NCBI GenBank assembly: GCA_010093605.1
Contig: MU004189.1
Coordinates: forward strand, 193,834-257,833
Source of the DNA: Lophium mytilinum
Taxonomy: Eukaryota; Ascomycota; Dothideomycetes; Mytilinidiales; Mytilinidiaceae
Direction of reading: 5' to 3'
Length of the DNA stretch: 64,000 nt
Shown: positions 1 through 11,403 of the stretch, piece by piece
Layout of the letters: every line of letters begins with the position of its first letter
How positions within the stretch are numbered: the first letter of the stretch is position 1
The notes under the pieces: model-generated
Databases searched by the model: none
What the model was told of the DNA's origin: nothing
Seen by the model: the letters and a program-made list of their open reading frames with translations, nothing else
Made by a program: the position numbers and the translations under genes

Positions 1-1535
1 TTAAGCCTAAATACTATTTAAGAAGCCCTATAAAGTATAAAGTATAGCTATAGTTTTTATTTAAAATTAGTTTATTATTTCTAATATTACTAAGAAACTC
101 TTAAAGTAGTATATTTCTCTAAGCTCTACTACTACTTTTAAACTTTAGAGGGTATTTAGTATAGTTTAGATAATTAGAAGCTATAGCATAGCGTTAAAAG
201 GCTTAAGAAAGTAAAATAGAGTTATTAAAGGCTATTAGCTATATATAGTATAGATTATAGAACCTCTAGACTATTAAAAGGTTAATAATTAATATAAGTA
301 TAATAGTAACTAGATCTTATTAGCTTTATTAAGAGAAAGAGCTAAACTATTATTAGAAACTTACTATAGGCCTATAAGGCTTTATAAGCTAAAATACCTA
401 AGAATTTATAAGAGCGCGGAACCTTATAACTATAGCTAGGGTCTAAAGAATTATTATCTTTATCTCTACCTCTTTCTAAATAAAGTAAGCTAGAGGCTAT
501 AGAACCTAGCTAGGTATTAAGCAATATTATAACGCTAACTTAGAGTAAGAAGAAGTAGCCTAGAAGCTAAGAGAAAGAAAGTCCTAATAAAAGAATTAAT
601 AAAGAAAAATAATAGTAATAAGAAAAGAAGCTATAAAAGTCTTTAATAAACCTTTAAAGTTAAGAGAAGCTTAAACCTTAAAGAAGAAAGTTAAGTATAG
701 AAGAAAGAGTATAAGAGTATTAAAAAGGCCTTATATATACTTTAGATTCTTAAATCTATTACTTCTAGATTACTACTTACTACTCTATAATATACTAATA
801 GCTTCTTAAACCTATATAAGATTATAAGCTTCTTACTAAATTATAAAAGACTTTATAAGATCTCTAATAAGCCTATTATTAGCTATTATAGCTCTAATTA
901 TATATTAGAACCTAATATATACTAGTATACTAATATTTATATTACCTTATAATTTTCTCTATTATAAATACTTTATAATCTCTTTTAATTCTTTCTTACT
1001 ATTAAGCTATTAAATATTCTAATACCTCTATTATTTTCTACTAATATAGTAGTAGACCTCTAAAGAATTCTAAACCCCTCTTAAATAATATTACTATAAT
1101 ATTACTATCTACTAATATACCTTTTATAGTATTATATGCCTCTAGAAGCTTTAAAGCTTCTAAAGAAGCTAATAGCCTAATATACTAATAATATATAGTA
1201 TAAAGTAGTAAGTGCAATATACTATTATAAATATAATTTAATAGTAAATTAAATCTAGAAGAAAAGAATATAGAATTCTTAATATATAGTTAATATTTAG
1301 ATATTATATATATAATATATAGATCTACTATAGAAATGCTTTTCTATATAAATCTAGTATAATTAAGGCCTATATAGGCCTCTTTAATATATATATAGCC
1401 TAGCTAGATTTCTATATAGAATTAATATCTATTATTCTCTAAATTCTTATATTATATAATTAGGAATATTATAGGATTATTAGTAAGATAAAGAGAGTCC
1501 TCTATATATAGAGCACTATTAAGAGTTAATATAAG
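1..1535. repeat. RIP-bleached AT-rich repeat block
   Basis: The block is dominated by TA, AA and TT steps, is nearly free of CG, and has no open reading frame of note. Short words such as ctataa, ttaata and aagcct recur throughout. This is the pattern left by repeat-induced point mutation on a multicopy element in Pezizomycotina. The right edge is abrupt: by about 1535 composition returns to normal. Too little original sequence survives to name the family or find its ends, and the element continues past the window start. It is a dead fossil of considerable age, judging by the saturation. Confidence 0.8.
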
Positions 1536-1540
1536 TCGGT

Positions 1541-2120
1541 CTGCTTCTTCGGCAATTCTACTAAGGCACACCAGTTCGATGACACTATGCTCGAACTCAA
1601 GCTCTTTCCGATTGAGTTCAAGCTAAGGGAGGAAGCTCTTGTACTGGAGATTGAAGCCATGAAAGAGCCTCCGGAAACACATCACGTGAACGCCACGTGA
1701 TACCAATATCTGGGCTATGTGTTGATCGATAGTCAAATCTAGGTCCTAGAATCAAGTAAGCTTGCTATATTTGAGAGCTCTTGATAGGCGTTGCTGTAAA
1801 TTGTCTAGAGACCACAATCTAAAGAGCTGATCATCTCTTTGGCCAGAACCTTTTCAACCCAGCCTCGCTTTCTAATCCCAGGTATCGGCGCCCTACAGGA
1901 GTACAAGAAGTCCCGCATCTCAAATAGGAAATGCCGAAGGCCCTCAAACGGGGTTCACGGGTGCGAATGATTAGTCTTAAAGAAGGACACGCGAAGGAGT
2001 CGCCCGCAGCGGCTTATGCCGATTTGTCAGCCCTCCAAAGACTTGCTATCGACGAGATGCTTCAAAAGTTTCACTATCCCATTCCTTCCTGCTTCGCAAA
2101 AACGTTCTTTCAGATCAACT
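1541..2120. other. Flank between the RIP block and RidA
   Basis: Normal-composition DNA with no convincing gene. Two CACGTG E-box-type palindromes lie close together near 1684-1700. A small reading frame from 1931 overlaps the RidA start in another frame and looks like leader sequence, not a gene. Confidence 0.4.
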
Positions 2121-2837
2121 ATGGCATCTAAACAGGTAGTGTCCACGACAAAGGCGCCCGCGCCATTGCCTCAGTTCAGTCAGGCGATCAAATACAATGG
2201 CATGGTGAGTCAGAGTGATGCTGCGCGGTATAATATCATATCACCCTCTTCTGGATACTTCTAAGCCGTTATGACATACGTTTGGAGTTGAAACTGATGC
2301 AATGGGTTACTAGGTCTACTGCTCCGGGTCCATTGGCGTCAATCCGGCGACGAAGAAACTGGCTGAGGGTGGGATCCAGAGCGAGACCGTAAGTCCATCA
2401 TAAACACCGTCACAGGCCCATCTGATACTATTTGAACCGAGCGTCCTCACTGAACCTTCTCGCAGCGTCAAGCAATCCAAAACCTCGCCGCAGTGCTCGA
2501 GGAAGCGGGCAGCGGTCTAGCGAACATCGTCAAGGTGAACATCTTCCTCACGACCATGGATCATTTCAAGTCTATGAATGAGGTGTACGATGAGTTCTTT
2601 GGGACCATTGATCCTAAGCCGGTGAGTTCTTACAATACTAGATGATAGAGAGATAAGTAGCTGACAGGAAGTGTAGTGCCGAACTTGTAAGTCATTTCAG
2701 CTTCCTGTATAACTTCAAACCCTGAAGGTAGTTTGACTGACGCTAAATTCGTAGGCGTTGCGGTATATCAACTCCCATTTGGGGCTGTGGTTGAGCTGGA
2801 GTGCACTGCATTCCTCAGTCCTGAAGCGAAACTATAG
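2121..2837 (+). CDS. RidA (YjgF/YER057c/UK114) family enamine/imine deaminase
   Basis: Read as five exons: 2121-2204, 2314-2388, 2466-2621, 2677-2686 and 2755-2837, giving 135 residues, a normal length for the family. RidA proteins hydrolyse reactive enamines and imines such as 2-aminoacrylate made by PLP enzymes; fungal copies act in cytosol or mitochondria. Visible family features are SGSIGVNP, QNLAAVLEEAGS, KVNIFLTTM, CRTCVAV (with the Arg that holds the substrate carboxylate) and a closing ELECTAFL. The fourth exon is only 10 nt, yet it is required: without it the CRTC block is lost and the frame breaks. All introns are GT-AG and phases close exactly. The ATG at 2121 is the first that gives the family N-terminus. 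It sits about 0.6 kb from the RIP block but shows no damage. Confidence 0.85.
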
Positions 2838-3123
2838 AGTTGCTAAGTGTTAAATGTGGAAAAAGCTTTACCTATGTTAATATAAGAACATTGGCGAGTA
2901 TATTACACTGCGTAGATGAGATCGAGAGGGTTTCAAAAGAAACCCTGGAATATCACTCCTGAACCTCGTTCCATTGACCACATCGAGTTGCGCCGGCTCT
3001 TAGCTCTTGTAATTCGAACCACATACTATGCTGCCTTTCTCGAGGCTGGCCGCTTTACGGATTCACGTCAGGTAGTCGTTCCAACCATGTAGAACCTTCA
3101 GATCCGGCGTCTCTTCCTACGCT

Positions 3124-4995
3124 TCACGAGAACCAATACCACATCCCTCCAGCCAGCGCCGCAGCACCAACGCCCGTAACCCCCAACATCCTCATAGATG
3201 TCCTCTTACTCATTTCCCCACCACCGCAAACATAACTCGTCCAGTCATTAACATCTCCCTTCACGTACCGCGCCGTCTGTGGCCACGGACATAGCTTCCG
3301 ACTGACCTTCTCCCCATTCAACGGCTGGTCAGTCATGACCTCTTCCGGCGGCACCCCATTTTCAACCCAATCTACAAGCGTCTCCAAAATGTGATAAGCA
3401 CCAGGCACATTCGGGTCTTTACTCGACGCCAAGCAGTGCCCACTGCCCGGGATCATGAACAGGTTGAAGAAATCGGATACCGAGCCGCCATGGGAATCTT
3501 CGATTTGATGGAGGTGCTGAATCGGCCAGGTGGCGCCAATGTATTGGTCAGCCCAGCCTTGAGGTAGGTTAGTGAGTTGCTAATTCGCGTTCTCAACGAG
3601 GATTAGATAGGGATCGATTCGGACCTTGGAAAACAAGCATCTTTCCCCCAGCGGCCTTGAATCTCGAGAAATCAACCCCTATCTCGTCTATCAAGATCCC
3701 GGCTTCCCGATCCACGCGGTCGACGTCGGAGTCCCAGTTGAACCTCAAGATATCGTACTTCAGGTCTTTGAAGACTAAGTTCTGCAAAATCGAGCTGGTG
3801 AAAAGTTGCACTAGATCCGTCTCTTGTCGCATCCACTCGATCTCCGAACTGACGGGGAAGCCGGGGTAGATCTGCGTGCCATTGGGGTACTTGGGTCCGG
3901 CGTAGATCGCCTCCACGGTGGTGATTTGAGCAGGCGTGAGACAGGATGAGAGGTCCGTGGCGCTGGGCTCACAAGCGAGGGTGTTGATGTCGAAGTCGCA
4001 GACGAGGGGGTTCTCGAGTACGCGATCGGCTACGCCGTCGAGAAGGTCGCATTTGTCGAGTACGGCGGAGGTGATGAAGTCAAGGGTTGGTTGGGGGAGG
4101 AAGCCCGCGCCTTTGCTGAGTTAACGGATCTTGATGTGACGGGTTATTGGGGGAGTAAGAGTACTTGAGATTTCATGGTGTTCCAGAGGAAGCCGAGAAT
4201 GAGATGAGAGTACCAGTTCGCGGGGCATCCAGCGATTATACCGTCGAAGAGGTCGGGCCAGAGTAGCGCCTGGATGACATTAGACTTGTGGACGCGAGGT
4301 CACGAGGAGGGAAGTGAACGAATCCGGGTCGGACATACCAAAGCAAACTCTTGTGCACCACCTGTCGAGCATCCCTTGAAATACGAATACTCCGGCTGGA
4401 CACCATAAAAGCTCTCTACAACCTCTCTCGACGTCGGCGTGTGCATTGCAATAGAGTTATGGATCCATGCCTCGACTTGTTCAGTATGCTGGAGATAATC
4501 GATGAATAATCCGGGCCCACCAGCCCCGAAGTTGTTAATTTCGGAAGCCTCGTGACCAGAGTCGCAGCTATTGCGAACCATAAGCACCTGCGTTTCTTCT
4601 AGGCTGGTAGGTAGAGAGGTGCTTACCCAGCGATGGCGTATCCCTTGTTGATATTCCACATGAACTCGTTGGCTGGAGTATCATACTTGCCCGCCATGCC
4701 CCCGTTCCCGATAGCTAAGAAAAGACTATTGTAGATACGTGCATCTGGAAGCGAGAGTTGGAAATCCCAGTATATTGGAGTTTCCGTAGGCTAGTCGTCC
4801 GTATACTCGGCAGAATCCATATTGGTTCTTGATCCCTAAGATTTCGAGATCGTTTGCGTGAACATAGCTGGAATTCAATAGAGTGGCTTCTGGATTAGAG
4901 AGAACCGCATTTCGGGCGAAGGTTGCGCAGTCTTGGGTTGATATTGCGGAGGCTAGCTGGTACACGGCCCATGCAAGGGTGGTCGAGAGCCTCAT
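3124..4995 (-). pseudogene. Tannase/feruloyl esterase family gene, frame-disrupted
   Basis: The family (alpha/beta hydrolases, PF07519 type) is secreted and cleaves ester bonds of gallic or ferulic acid in plant material. A signal peptide opens the frame (MRLSTTLAWAVYQLASA), followed by the family block ending GYAIAG. The nucleophile elbow GCSTGG lies near 4360-4378, the aspartate in GWADQ starts the exon at 3557, and the histidine is in GSGHC near 3440. Clean introns are 4568-4626, 4270-4338 and 3558-3624. Two places do not close. Near 4750-4790 the frame must shift by one base to pass from RVYGRLAYG to DFQLSLPDA. Near 4128-4175 no GT-AG choice joins the frames in phase and a TAA lies in the target frame. 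The catalytic triad is still present, so the decay is recent, or these are sequencing errors. The C-terminus ends in a hydrophobic stretch after about residue 500. Confidence 0.65.
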
Positions 4996-5485
4996 GGTTC
5001 CTCTCCCGGCTTTGAATTTAGTAGATCCCTCTCTGAAGAGAACCTGTTGACAGAGAAACCATATTATTTAACAGCGTAGATTGCTGTGCAATGCTGTGGA
5101 ATGCTGTGGTAACGTCTTGCTTCCCCGCAATGGTACTCCGAGTACCTACGAATAAGCGGACCAGATGATGCTCAAGCGACAGCCCGGCATCATGACTCGC
5201 ACGGACGGGACGATGCGGCACATCCGACACCATCTTATCGCGGGATCAGCCCATCTACATTTGGGAGCGAGAACTCCCGATATGAACTAGCCAGAGGGTA
5301 AAATGCGGTGAGCCAGATCTCAGCGTTCTATTTTCTGCAAAAGAACCAGCTGTGCCATTGCTGTGTCTATAATTTGCGTCAGAACGCCCTCGTTCCGTGT
5401 CTAAAGATCTCGAGGACATGGCCCTCACCGCTTATGTAGCGAAGGTGGGACGACTTACAAGCGATAGTGGTGCGTACCGTGGAAA
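4996..5485. other. Divergent intergenic region, tannase remnant / PEX11
   Basis: Holds the promoters of two diverging genes. No RNA gene, repeat or further reading frame is evident. Confidence 0.4.
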
Positions 5486-6370
5486 ATGCAAAATAAACAG
5501 TTGATAGTCGTGCAGCAATTGCTGATATGTCTCCGGGATACAGATGGACTCGAAAAGACGCTCCGACTGATCCAATTCTTGGTTTTCACGTTTCTCGCTG
5601 CGCAAGGCGGGTTAGTCAATCCTGTCCCATTACAAAGACTCGTTCAGCAAATTGCAATAAGTGCGTACTCAACCCTAGTCAACACTCCGCTAGTAAAGCG
5701 ATTAACTTCTCCCTTTTCGCGCTTCAAGCTCATATCATCCATAGGCCGCCGCCTTTTCCGATTCTTCAAGTTTATAGGATGCTTCGCCAAAGGCCTGAAA
5801 CCATCCGGCAATCCCACCGATGTCCTTGAGATGATTGAGAGGCTGAAGTGGAGCTCAATGGGGCTGTTTATCATGATTGAAGACACCACATTGGTAAATT
5901 TGCCGAATTCCAATTATTATTTTCGAGACATGTCCATAGTCGTTTCTAACGGGGTATCTGCGTGAAAGAAGTGCTGATCCTCCTTCTAGCTAAACGCAAT
6001 GGACGTCTGGACAGTCCCATGGGCAAGCGCCGTTTTCGGAGAAGCTATGAAATTCTGGTTTTATGCTCTCTTTTTGTCTATCGTACAAAACGTGATACGA
6101 TTGAGCAGAGCCATCACTGCTGCTCCCATCGACCAGAAGAGCTCGGTCTCTGAAAAGAATGAGAAGGGTGCAGAAGCTATCACTGAGACAAAACATCCCG
6201 TTGGGAATGAGCAGACGTTGCAACTGGTGAAGCTCATAATGTTGGATATCTTCGACATCATGATTCCCGGCGCGGCCACAGGCTGGTTCAGGGTCGGAAA
6301 GCTTATACTTGGCATTGCAGCGTTGATTAGCACTTTGTGTCGTTTGTCGGTTATTTGGAATAGATGCTGA
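5486..6370 (+). CDS. PEX11: Peroxin 11 family protein
   Basis: PEX11 proteins elongate and divide peroxisomal membranes. Two exons are proposed, 5486-5953 and 5990-6370, giving 282 residues, in the usual range. The start region carries RDTDGLEKTLRLIQF, the hallmark N-terminal helix. After it come SRFKLISSIGRRLFRFFKF, ERLKWSSMGLFIMIED, and in exon 2 WASAVFGEAMKFWFYALF and a C-terminal hydrophobic helix (LILGIAALISTLCRLSV), all as in fungal PEX11/PEX11C. The predicted intron (GTATCT...TTCTAG) is only 36 nt; alternative donors 11-20 nt upstream would make it 47-56 nt, so this junction is uncertain. The family call is firm because the motifs lie on both sides. Confidence 0.8.
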
Positions 6371-7494
6371 GTTTTCGGTAGATAAGTAGAGATTCTAAGA
6401 ATTCCCGGCCCCTACTCACGTGAAGATGACATAATCCGTTCCCCTCTTCCTTCTGAGAGTATAAAAGCTTGTCCTCTCTACCCTTAAGTCTTTTCCATGG
6501 GAATTTTGTGGTGAACCTGGGGTGATCGAAAACCGTCGAGAGAATGGCCAAATGGGCGTCGGTGGTAGACTCGGTATCTGCAAAATCCTTCAGGCTAGGA
6601 ACAATGGCAGTTCGCAGAGGTCCTCCTTAACAACTGGTCAAAGAGGTTCTGATGATTGTATCTCAGGGCCAATGCCACCGCCCACAGTGATGCTACGCAC
6701 CACCCCACAACACCATCGAACCCCACATTTCCCACCTCTCAAAGCCCATCCCCATCGCACAATCCAATCACCACCATCTGTACCTATCTCCTACCGCTCA
6801 CAATCATTAAACCTACACACGCGCCTCCAAGCCCGCACTCCATTTCGTACTTGTTCTGAAGTTTTTCCAACTGCACCGATCTCCTCCACCCGACCATAAG
6901 CCTTCTTCATCCCCAATTTCTCCCCTTTCCCCAGCTAATGGCTTATCGCATTGCAAAGACTAAAACTCACACAAAACCACACCCACCACCCTAGGGATCC
7001 CTGGAATTGAGTGGGTTGGAGGAGAACAACTCAGCACGACAATGCCATGGGACCAGTGTCGCGAAATCTTCGAACCAAGCTCCCAAGGCCTGCAAACCTT
7101 CCCCGACTCTAGAAGCTCAGCGAGAGGACGAAGTTTCATACGCTGTCGGAAGTGAAGATTGGAAAGGGCAAGTGAAGAGCACGTGAACCTACCAATAAAA
7201 GGCGCCAAGAGACCGCCAAGAACCTCGTGGACTTAAGGTTTACTAAAGAAGCTTTGAGTCAGTTATTAGGGGATTTAGAAAGAAGAGTTGTAAAAATGGA
7301 GTTGTAGAAAAGGAGTTATCAAGAGACGACATCCATCGCAAACAATTAGAAACTGTGATATCGTTACATATATACCCGGAATCCACCTCAAAATGCTATC
7401 TTCCAAAATCCAAAATGGTATACAGCACCGAGATATTTCCCCCGACAGAACTCCAGGTCAAGCACAGCACCGAACGCCGACTGCAAATGAAGAA
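6371..7494. other. Intergenic, PEX11 / RIC8
   Basis: About 1.1 kb without a supported gene. The section 6670-6900 is a C/A-rich, CACCC-like stretch whose open frames on the plus strand are low-complexity and unconvincing. The rest is the joint 3' side of two convergent genes. Confidence 0.4.
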
Positions 7495-9096
7495 CTAGAT
7501 GCCCTCGTCCTCCGAGTCCAATTCAACAACCATGCTTTTGGCGGCTGCTTGCATGCGCGGGTCATCGTAGTTTGTTATGTCGGTCATTTTCAGCCTGTCA
7601 GAATCAGCCACCGCTTAAAAAATATCTGAGATCTGAGATCCGAGAACATACCGATCAAAAAGCACCATCAACTTCTCTCCCGCTTGCTCCTGCGTTCGCC
7701 TTTTCGCCACCATCTTGCTTCTGTCGTTCGGTAGGCTAGGCAACGACTTCCTCATCCCCGTCAAATCCACCGACCGCGCCGATTTGGCCGACTCATCAGA
7801 CACGCTCGCCACACTGCTCCTAACGCTCGAGTTCTTCGCGGGTATCTGCATGTTTCGAGTCATGAGGAAGCCGCTCGAGAAGCCTAGCCCAAACTCCCCC
7901 GTCAGTTTAGACACGTCCCCGCCCGATAACTCAAAGAAGAGACTGCTGATGCCGTCGTAGAGAGAGGTGGAGCGTGGGTTGGTGAGGTAGTCCATCAGCC
8001 GGACATGGAGCAGGGCCGGGTCTTTGCTGATGAAGCCTTTCTTGGGCGGGTCGGGGAGGAGGGAAGCTTTCATAGCGGCGATTACGGGTGGCGGGGAAAC
8101 TTTTGCAAGACGCTTTAGGAGAGTTAGGAGGGGTGTGACGGTTGCGTCGAGCTCGGTGTCGCCATAAGTGCGGAGGGCGACGTCAAGGATTGAGATTAGA
8201 GCTTCGACGCAGGGTTTGAGGTTGGAGTTGATGAGGCTTTTGTCTTCGAAGTCCATGTTGATGAGAGAGTTGATTAGGAAGTTGATGGGGGCGAGCAAGG
8301 GGGGTGTTACTACAGGACGTCGGGCAAGAATCTTCATGATGGGCGAGATTGATTTAGAGAAAGGTTTAGTGCGGGTGGGACAAAAGTGGGTGACGTTGAA
8401 GAGAAGCTTGAGCGTTTCGGAGAGAGCTTCATCATCTTTAGAGGTCGGACGCTTATTCTTGGCATGGCGTTCGATGTTCTGGGATTGTTAACGATGGTCC
8501 AGATAAGGTTGATCGTGAAGATGTCGATCACTCACATCATTAATGTGATCAGCAAGACGATGCTTGTCGATCAATTTCTCGAAGCTCTGAGAAGTTCCAT
8601 ATGAAGTTAGAAACAATATGCGAGACATGAGGAACTCGTCGTCTTTCTTCGGTTTTCGTAGTCGTCCCACTGCGCGTTCGCTATAGCCTAGGTCGACGAA
8701 CATTTGCCGCGTGGGCGGTTTGGAGAGCAAGGCGTTGGCTAAACATTGCAATGCTGCTTTCGAAGTGGTGGGTGACGTGCTGTGGAAGCTGTGGTGAGTC
8801 AATATCTCGATGCCCTGTTCCCATTAGACGGACCGAAGCGAAGCATGAGAATTCGAGAAGTGCGGTACCTGTGGGGTGAATATAGGGTCGGCATTGTCAG
8901 GGTTTCGCCCAAAGACTTTGAGCTGCTCCATGTAGGCATTCCGCTCTACTTCGAGTCAGTGTGTGCACGCTGCCGGGCAATTGACCGACTTACCATGGGG
9001 CAGCAGGTTGATGTGCTCAAAGTCATCGCGAAGCTCGTCGACCAGCTTCCCGACGCGCCTCAGCTTCTCTGCGGGCAAAAACTCAGCAGTGGCCAT
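7495..9096 (-). CDS. ric8: RIC8 (synembryn), G-alpha chaperone and exchange factor
   Basis: Ric8 is a cytosolic exchange factor and folding chaperone for heterotrimeric G-alpha subunits; in filamentous fungi it supports growth, conidiation and virulence. Exons: 9096-8994, 8945-8869, 8814-8536, 8478-7652 and 7594-7495, giving 461 residues, the family length. Characteristic blocks are MEQLKVFGRNPDNADPIF, ALQCLANALLSKP, DDEFLMSRILFLTSYGT, ETLKLLFNVTHF and the C-terminal EKLMVLFDRLKMTDITN followed by an acidic tail ending DSEDEG. The armadillo-like helical repeats span residues about 30-420. All five exons close in phase. The start at 9096 (MATAEFLPAEKL) is the first ATG giving the family N-terminal helix; an extra upstream exon cannot be excluded. 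The stop is TAG. Confidence 0.9.
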
Positions 9097-11403
9097 GAGG
9101 ATGGAGGGCGGGGCACGGAGGAGTGCATGTGGAATTTCACGTACCGGCAGCAGGAATGTCGTCGTCGGTAACGGGCCGGGGCAGGGCGAAGGTCTTCATG
9201 CGGAAGTGCTCTGCGGATCGTAAGCACTGGTGAGGCACTTGAGGCACGGTTTGCGGAGAGGTTGCAACGGGCAGTAGGATTGACAGATTGACATGAGCTA
9301 TGGGAGGGGACCCAGAGCCGCGGACACGAGCTTATCACGGATTGTCGGGCCAGGCAGAAGAGAGGGGGCAGCGGGCCAGAGGCAGCTTCGCGGCTCATGG
9401 GTTGCCCACGACTGGCACAAGGATGCAGGAAGGTCTGGGCAGACGATGAATGCGGAATCTCTTCGTGTGTGCTGTGGGCATGTGCAGACGGAGCCGAGTT
9501 CTGTTTCTGGCGTGCTGGGAGGGCTTTGGTTCCAGGCTTTGGAGACAGAGCTGAAGCTGAAGACGCCCGGCAGCGATGAGGGCCTCCCCACGCACCCGAG
9601 TCACCTCCGCACGTGGCACCCTATCCGGTCTGGGGAAAGCCATGCGGGACGGCAGCGTCTGGCACTTCTGAAGCGGCTTGGAGCTTCGTATCGCGCCATC
9701 TCGACGCGCATGTGGCGGGCAATCGGGCACCCCGTCAGCCTCAAGCTTCAAAACTGAGATCCCTATAGCGGAGGCGCTCCCGTCAAGTGGCTCGACGCTG
9801 TGGCATGCCGCTATTGGGAGGCATCGCGAGACGGCACAGCACGGGTGAGTGCAGTCGAATGAGTGGGACGGCATGGCCTGGCGTGGAACGAAGCTGCAGC
9901 CAAGGAATCCTACGGGTAAAAGAAAACCCTAGAAGCAGCAGCCAGGCTTTCTACGCAGGCTAGCCGCTAGAAGGGGCCAAAATAGCGGCTTGTGAGACGA
10001 ACGGGCAGTCAGAGTGCGCAGGGACATCAGGAGAGGTGTCAAGGAAGTCAAGGAGGCTCCCGGGAGGCTTGCTGGTGTCGCGTCACAACGGCGGGCAGCC
10101 ATAGCGACGACGGCACAACGGGGGATAGAGCCGTTGCGTATTCGCCGTGAGCGGGCCGAATTCGTATGTAAAGGCGGGTCGTCTGACACGGCATCGGGCC
10201 TCAAAACGTGGACTCCCAGATACCCGGTCTCCTCGCGCGTTCCTGCGGCCGGCAGTCGTGTGCGCACCGAGGTGGTTGGCGCGGGCGAGCTGTGGTTGGT
10301 GCATGATATATGCATGTGGTTGACAAGCGTGTTGACAAGCGTGTTGACAGGGACGAGGTGCAGGAAGGAAAAAAGAGTGTAGGAGGCTGTCGATATTGCC
10401 ACTGAGGCACGAGTCAGGGTGCTCGCCCGCGCTGTAAGAAGGCAGCATGGCCGTGCCGCAGAGAATTGTGAATAATAGCGCACTAAAAGGCCGTTAATGC
10501 GTAACCATTGCCAGCGCCGCCACGCGCCGGTGGTCGGCAGAAGCAAAGTCTCAAAGCTTAAGCAGACATCTTTGTCCCCCCCGCGTGCCACCATCTCCAC
10601 GATCCCCTCACTAAACTCAACTCCTTCCTGAAGCGTCGCCGTGCCGTCTCCACCAAGCGGGCGGGCTTCCGTCTGGAACCTTCGCGGGGACTGCATACCC
10701 GCAATTGATGTGGTCGATCCCGCTGCCCTCGGCTGGCAAATCATGCTCGTGAGTCTCCCCGACTGCAACACCATCGGCATGCCGGGGCACCAGGCACACA
10801 GATTCCCACGCACACCACGTTTGACCCGACGCGGCGTCAGCATGCTTAGCATCCAGTGCCTGGCCTAGCAGCCTATCACCACTTGTGCATCTGCGTCGAT
10901 GCTCGTAGCCGGCTGCGCATGGTCGAGGGCCAATTGCTGTCCGCCCTCGGTCAAGCTTCACGCCTCCAAATCCTTGGCCCGGGCGAGGTCCTGCCCTTGA
11001 CCGACCCTTGGCCGGCCCTTGACCGTGTGCCTCACAGCTCCGACGCGACGGTTTGACAGCAGCGTGAACCTTGGAGGGAGCCGTGCCCTCTCACGCCCCT
11101 CCGAGTTTGCCCTCGCGCCATGGGCATTCAGGGGCGTCAGCTACTGCACGCAGATCAGCGAGAGCAGCGGGACGCTTCCTCAACGCGGCTAGAGGCGTCC
11201 ATTTCGCGGCGGGACTTCATTGCCCGCCGCCAGCCTTACCAACATAGGCCTCATCCGTGCCAATGCCCATGCCGCATCCATGCTCGTATCTTGCTTCTAC
11301 TAAATCGGCCCTCATCCGCATGTCTTCGTGAGATTCTTTTCCGCTTTCTCTATCGTGTTTCTGCTCTACGTACTGTCTTGTTGTTGGACACTGGTGATCC
11401 AAC
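9097..11403. other. GC-rich gene-free region between RIC8 and the sugar transporter
   Basis: About 2.3 kb with high GC and many long chance open frames on both strands (for example 9929-10852 minus). None shows domain motifs, a signal peptide or believable splice structure, and overlapping frames are equally open, as expected from GC content alone. It serves as the shared upstream region of two diverging genes. The only discrete element seen is the short tandem repeat near 10319. Confidence 0.5.
10319..10350. repeat. Short tandem repeat, 12-bp unit
   Basis: The unit gttgacaagcgt is repeated about 2.7 times in direct orientation, the last copy ending ttgacaggg. It is the only clear tandem array in this gene-free region. 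Confidence 0.75.

Noticed and set aside
9929-10852. A 307-codon minus-strand frame in the GC-rich gap.
   Set aside because: No domain, no signal peptide, and several overlapping frames are equally open; consistent with GC content alone.
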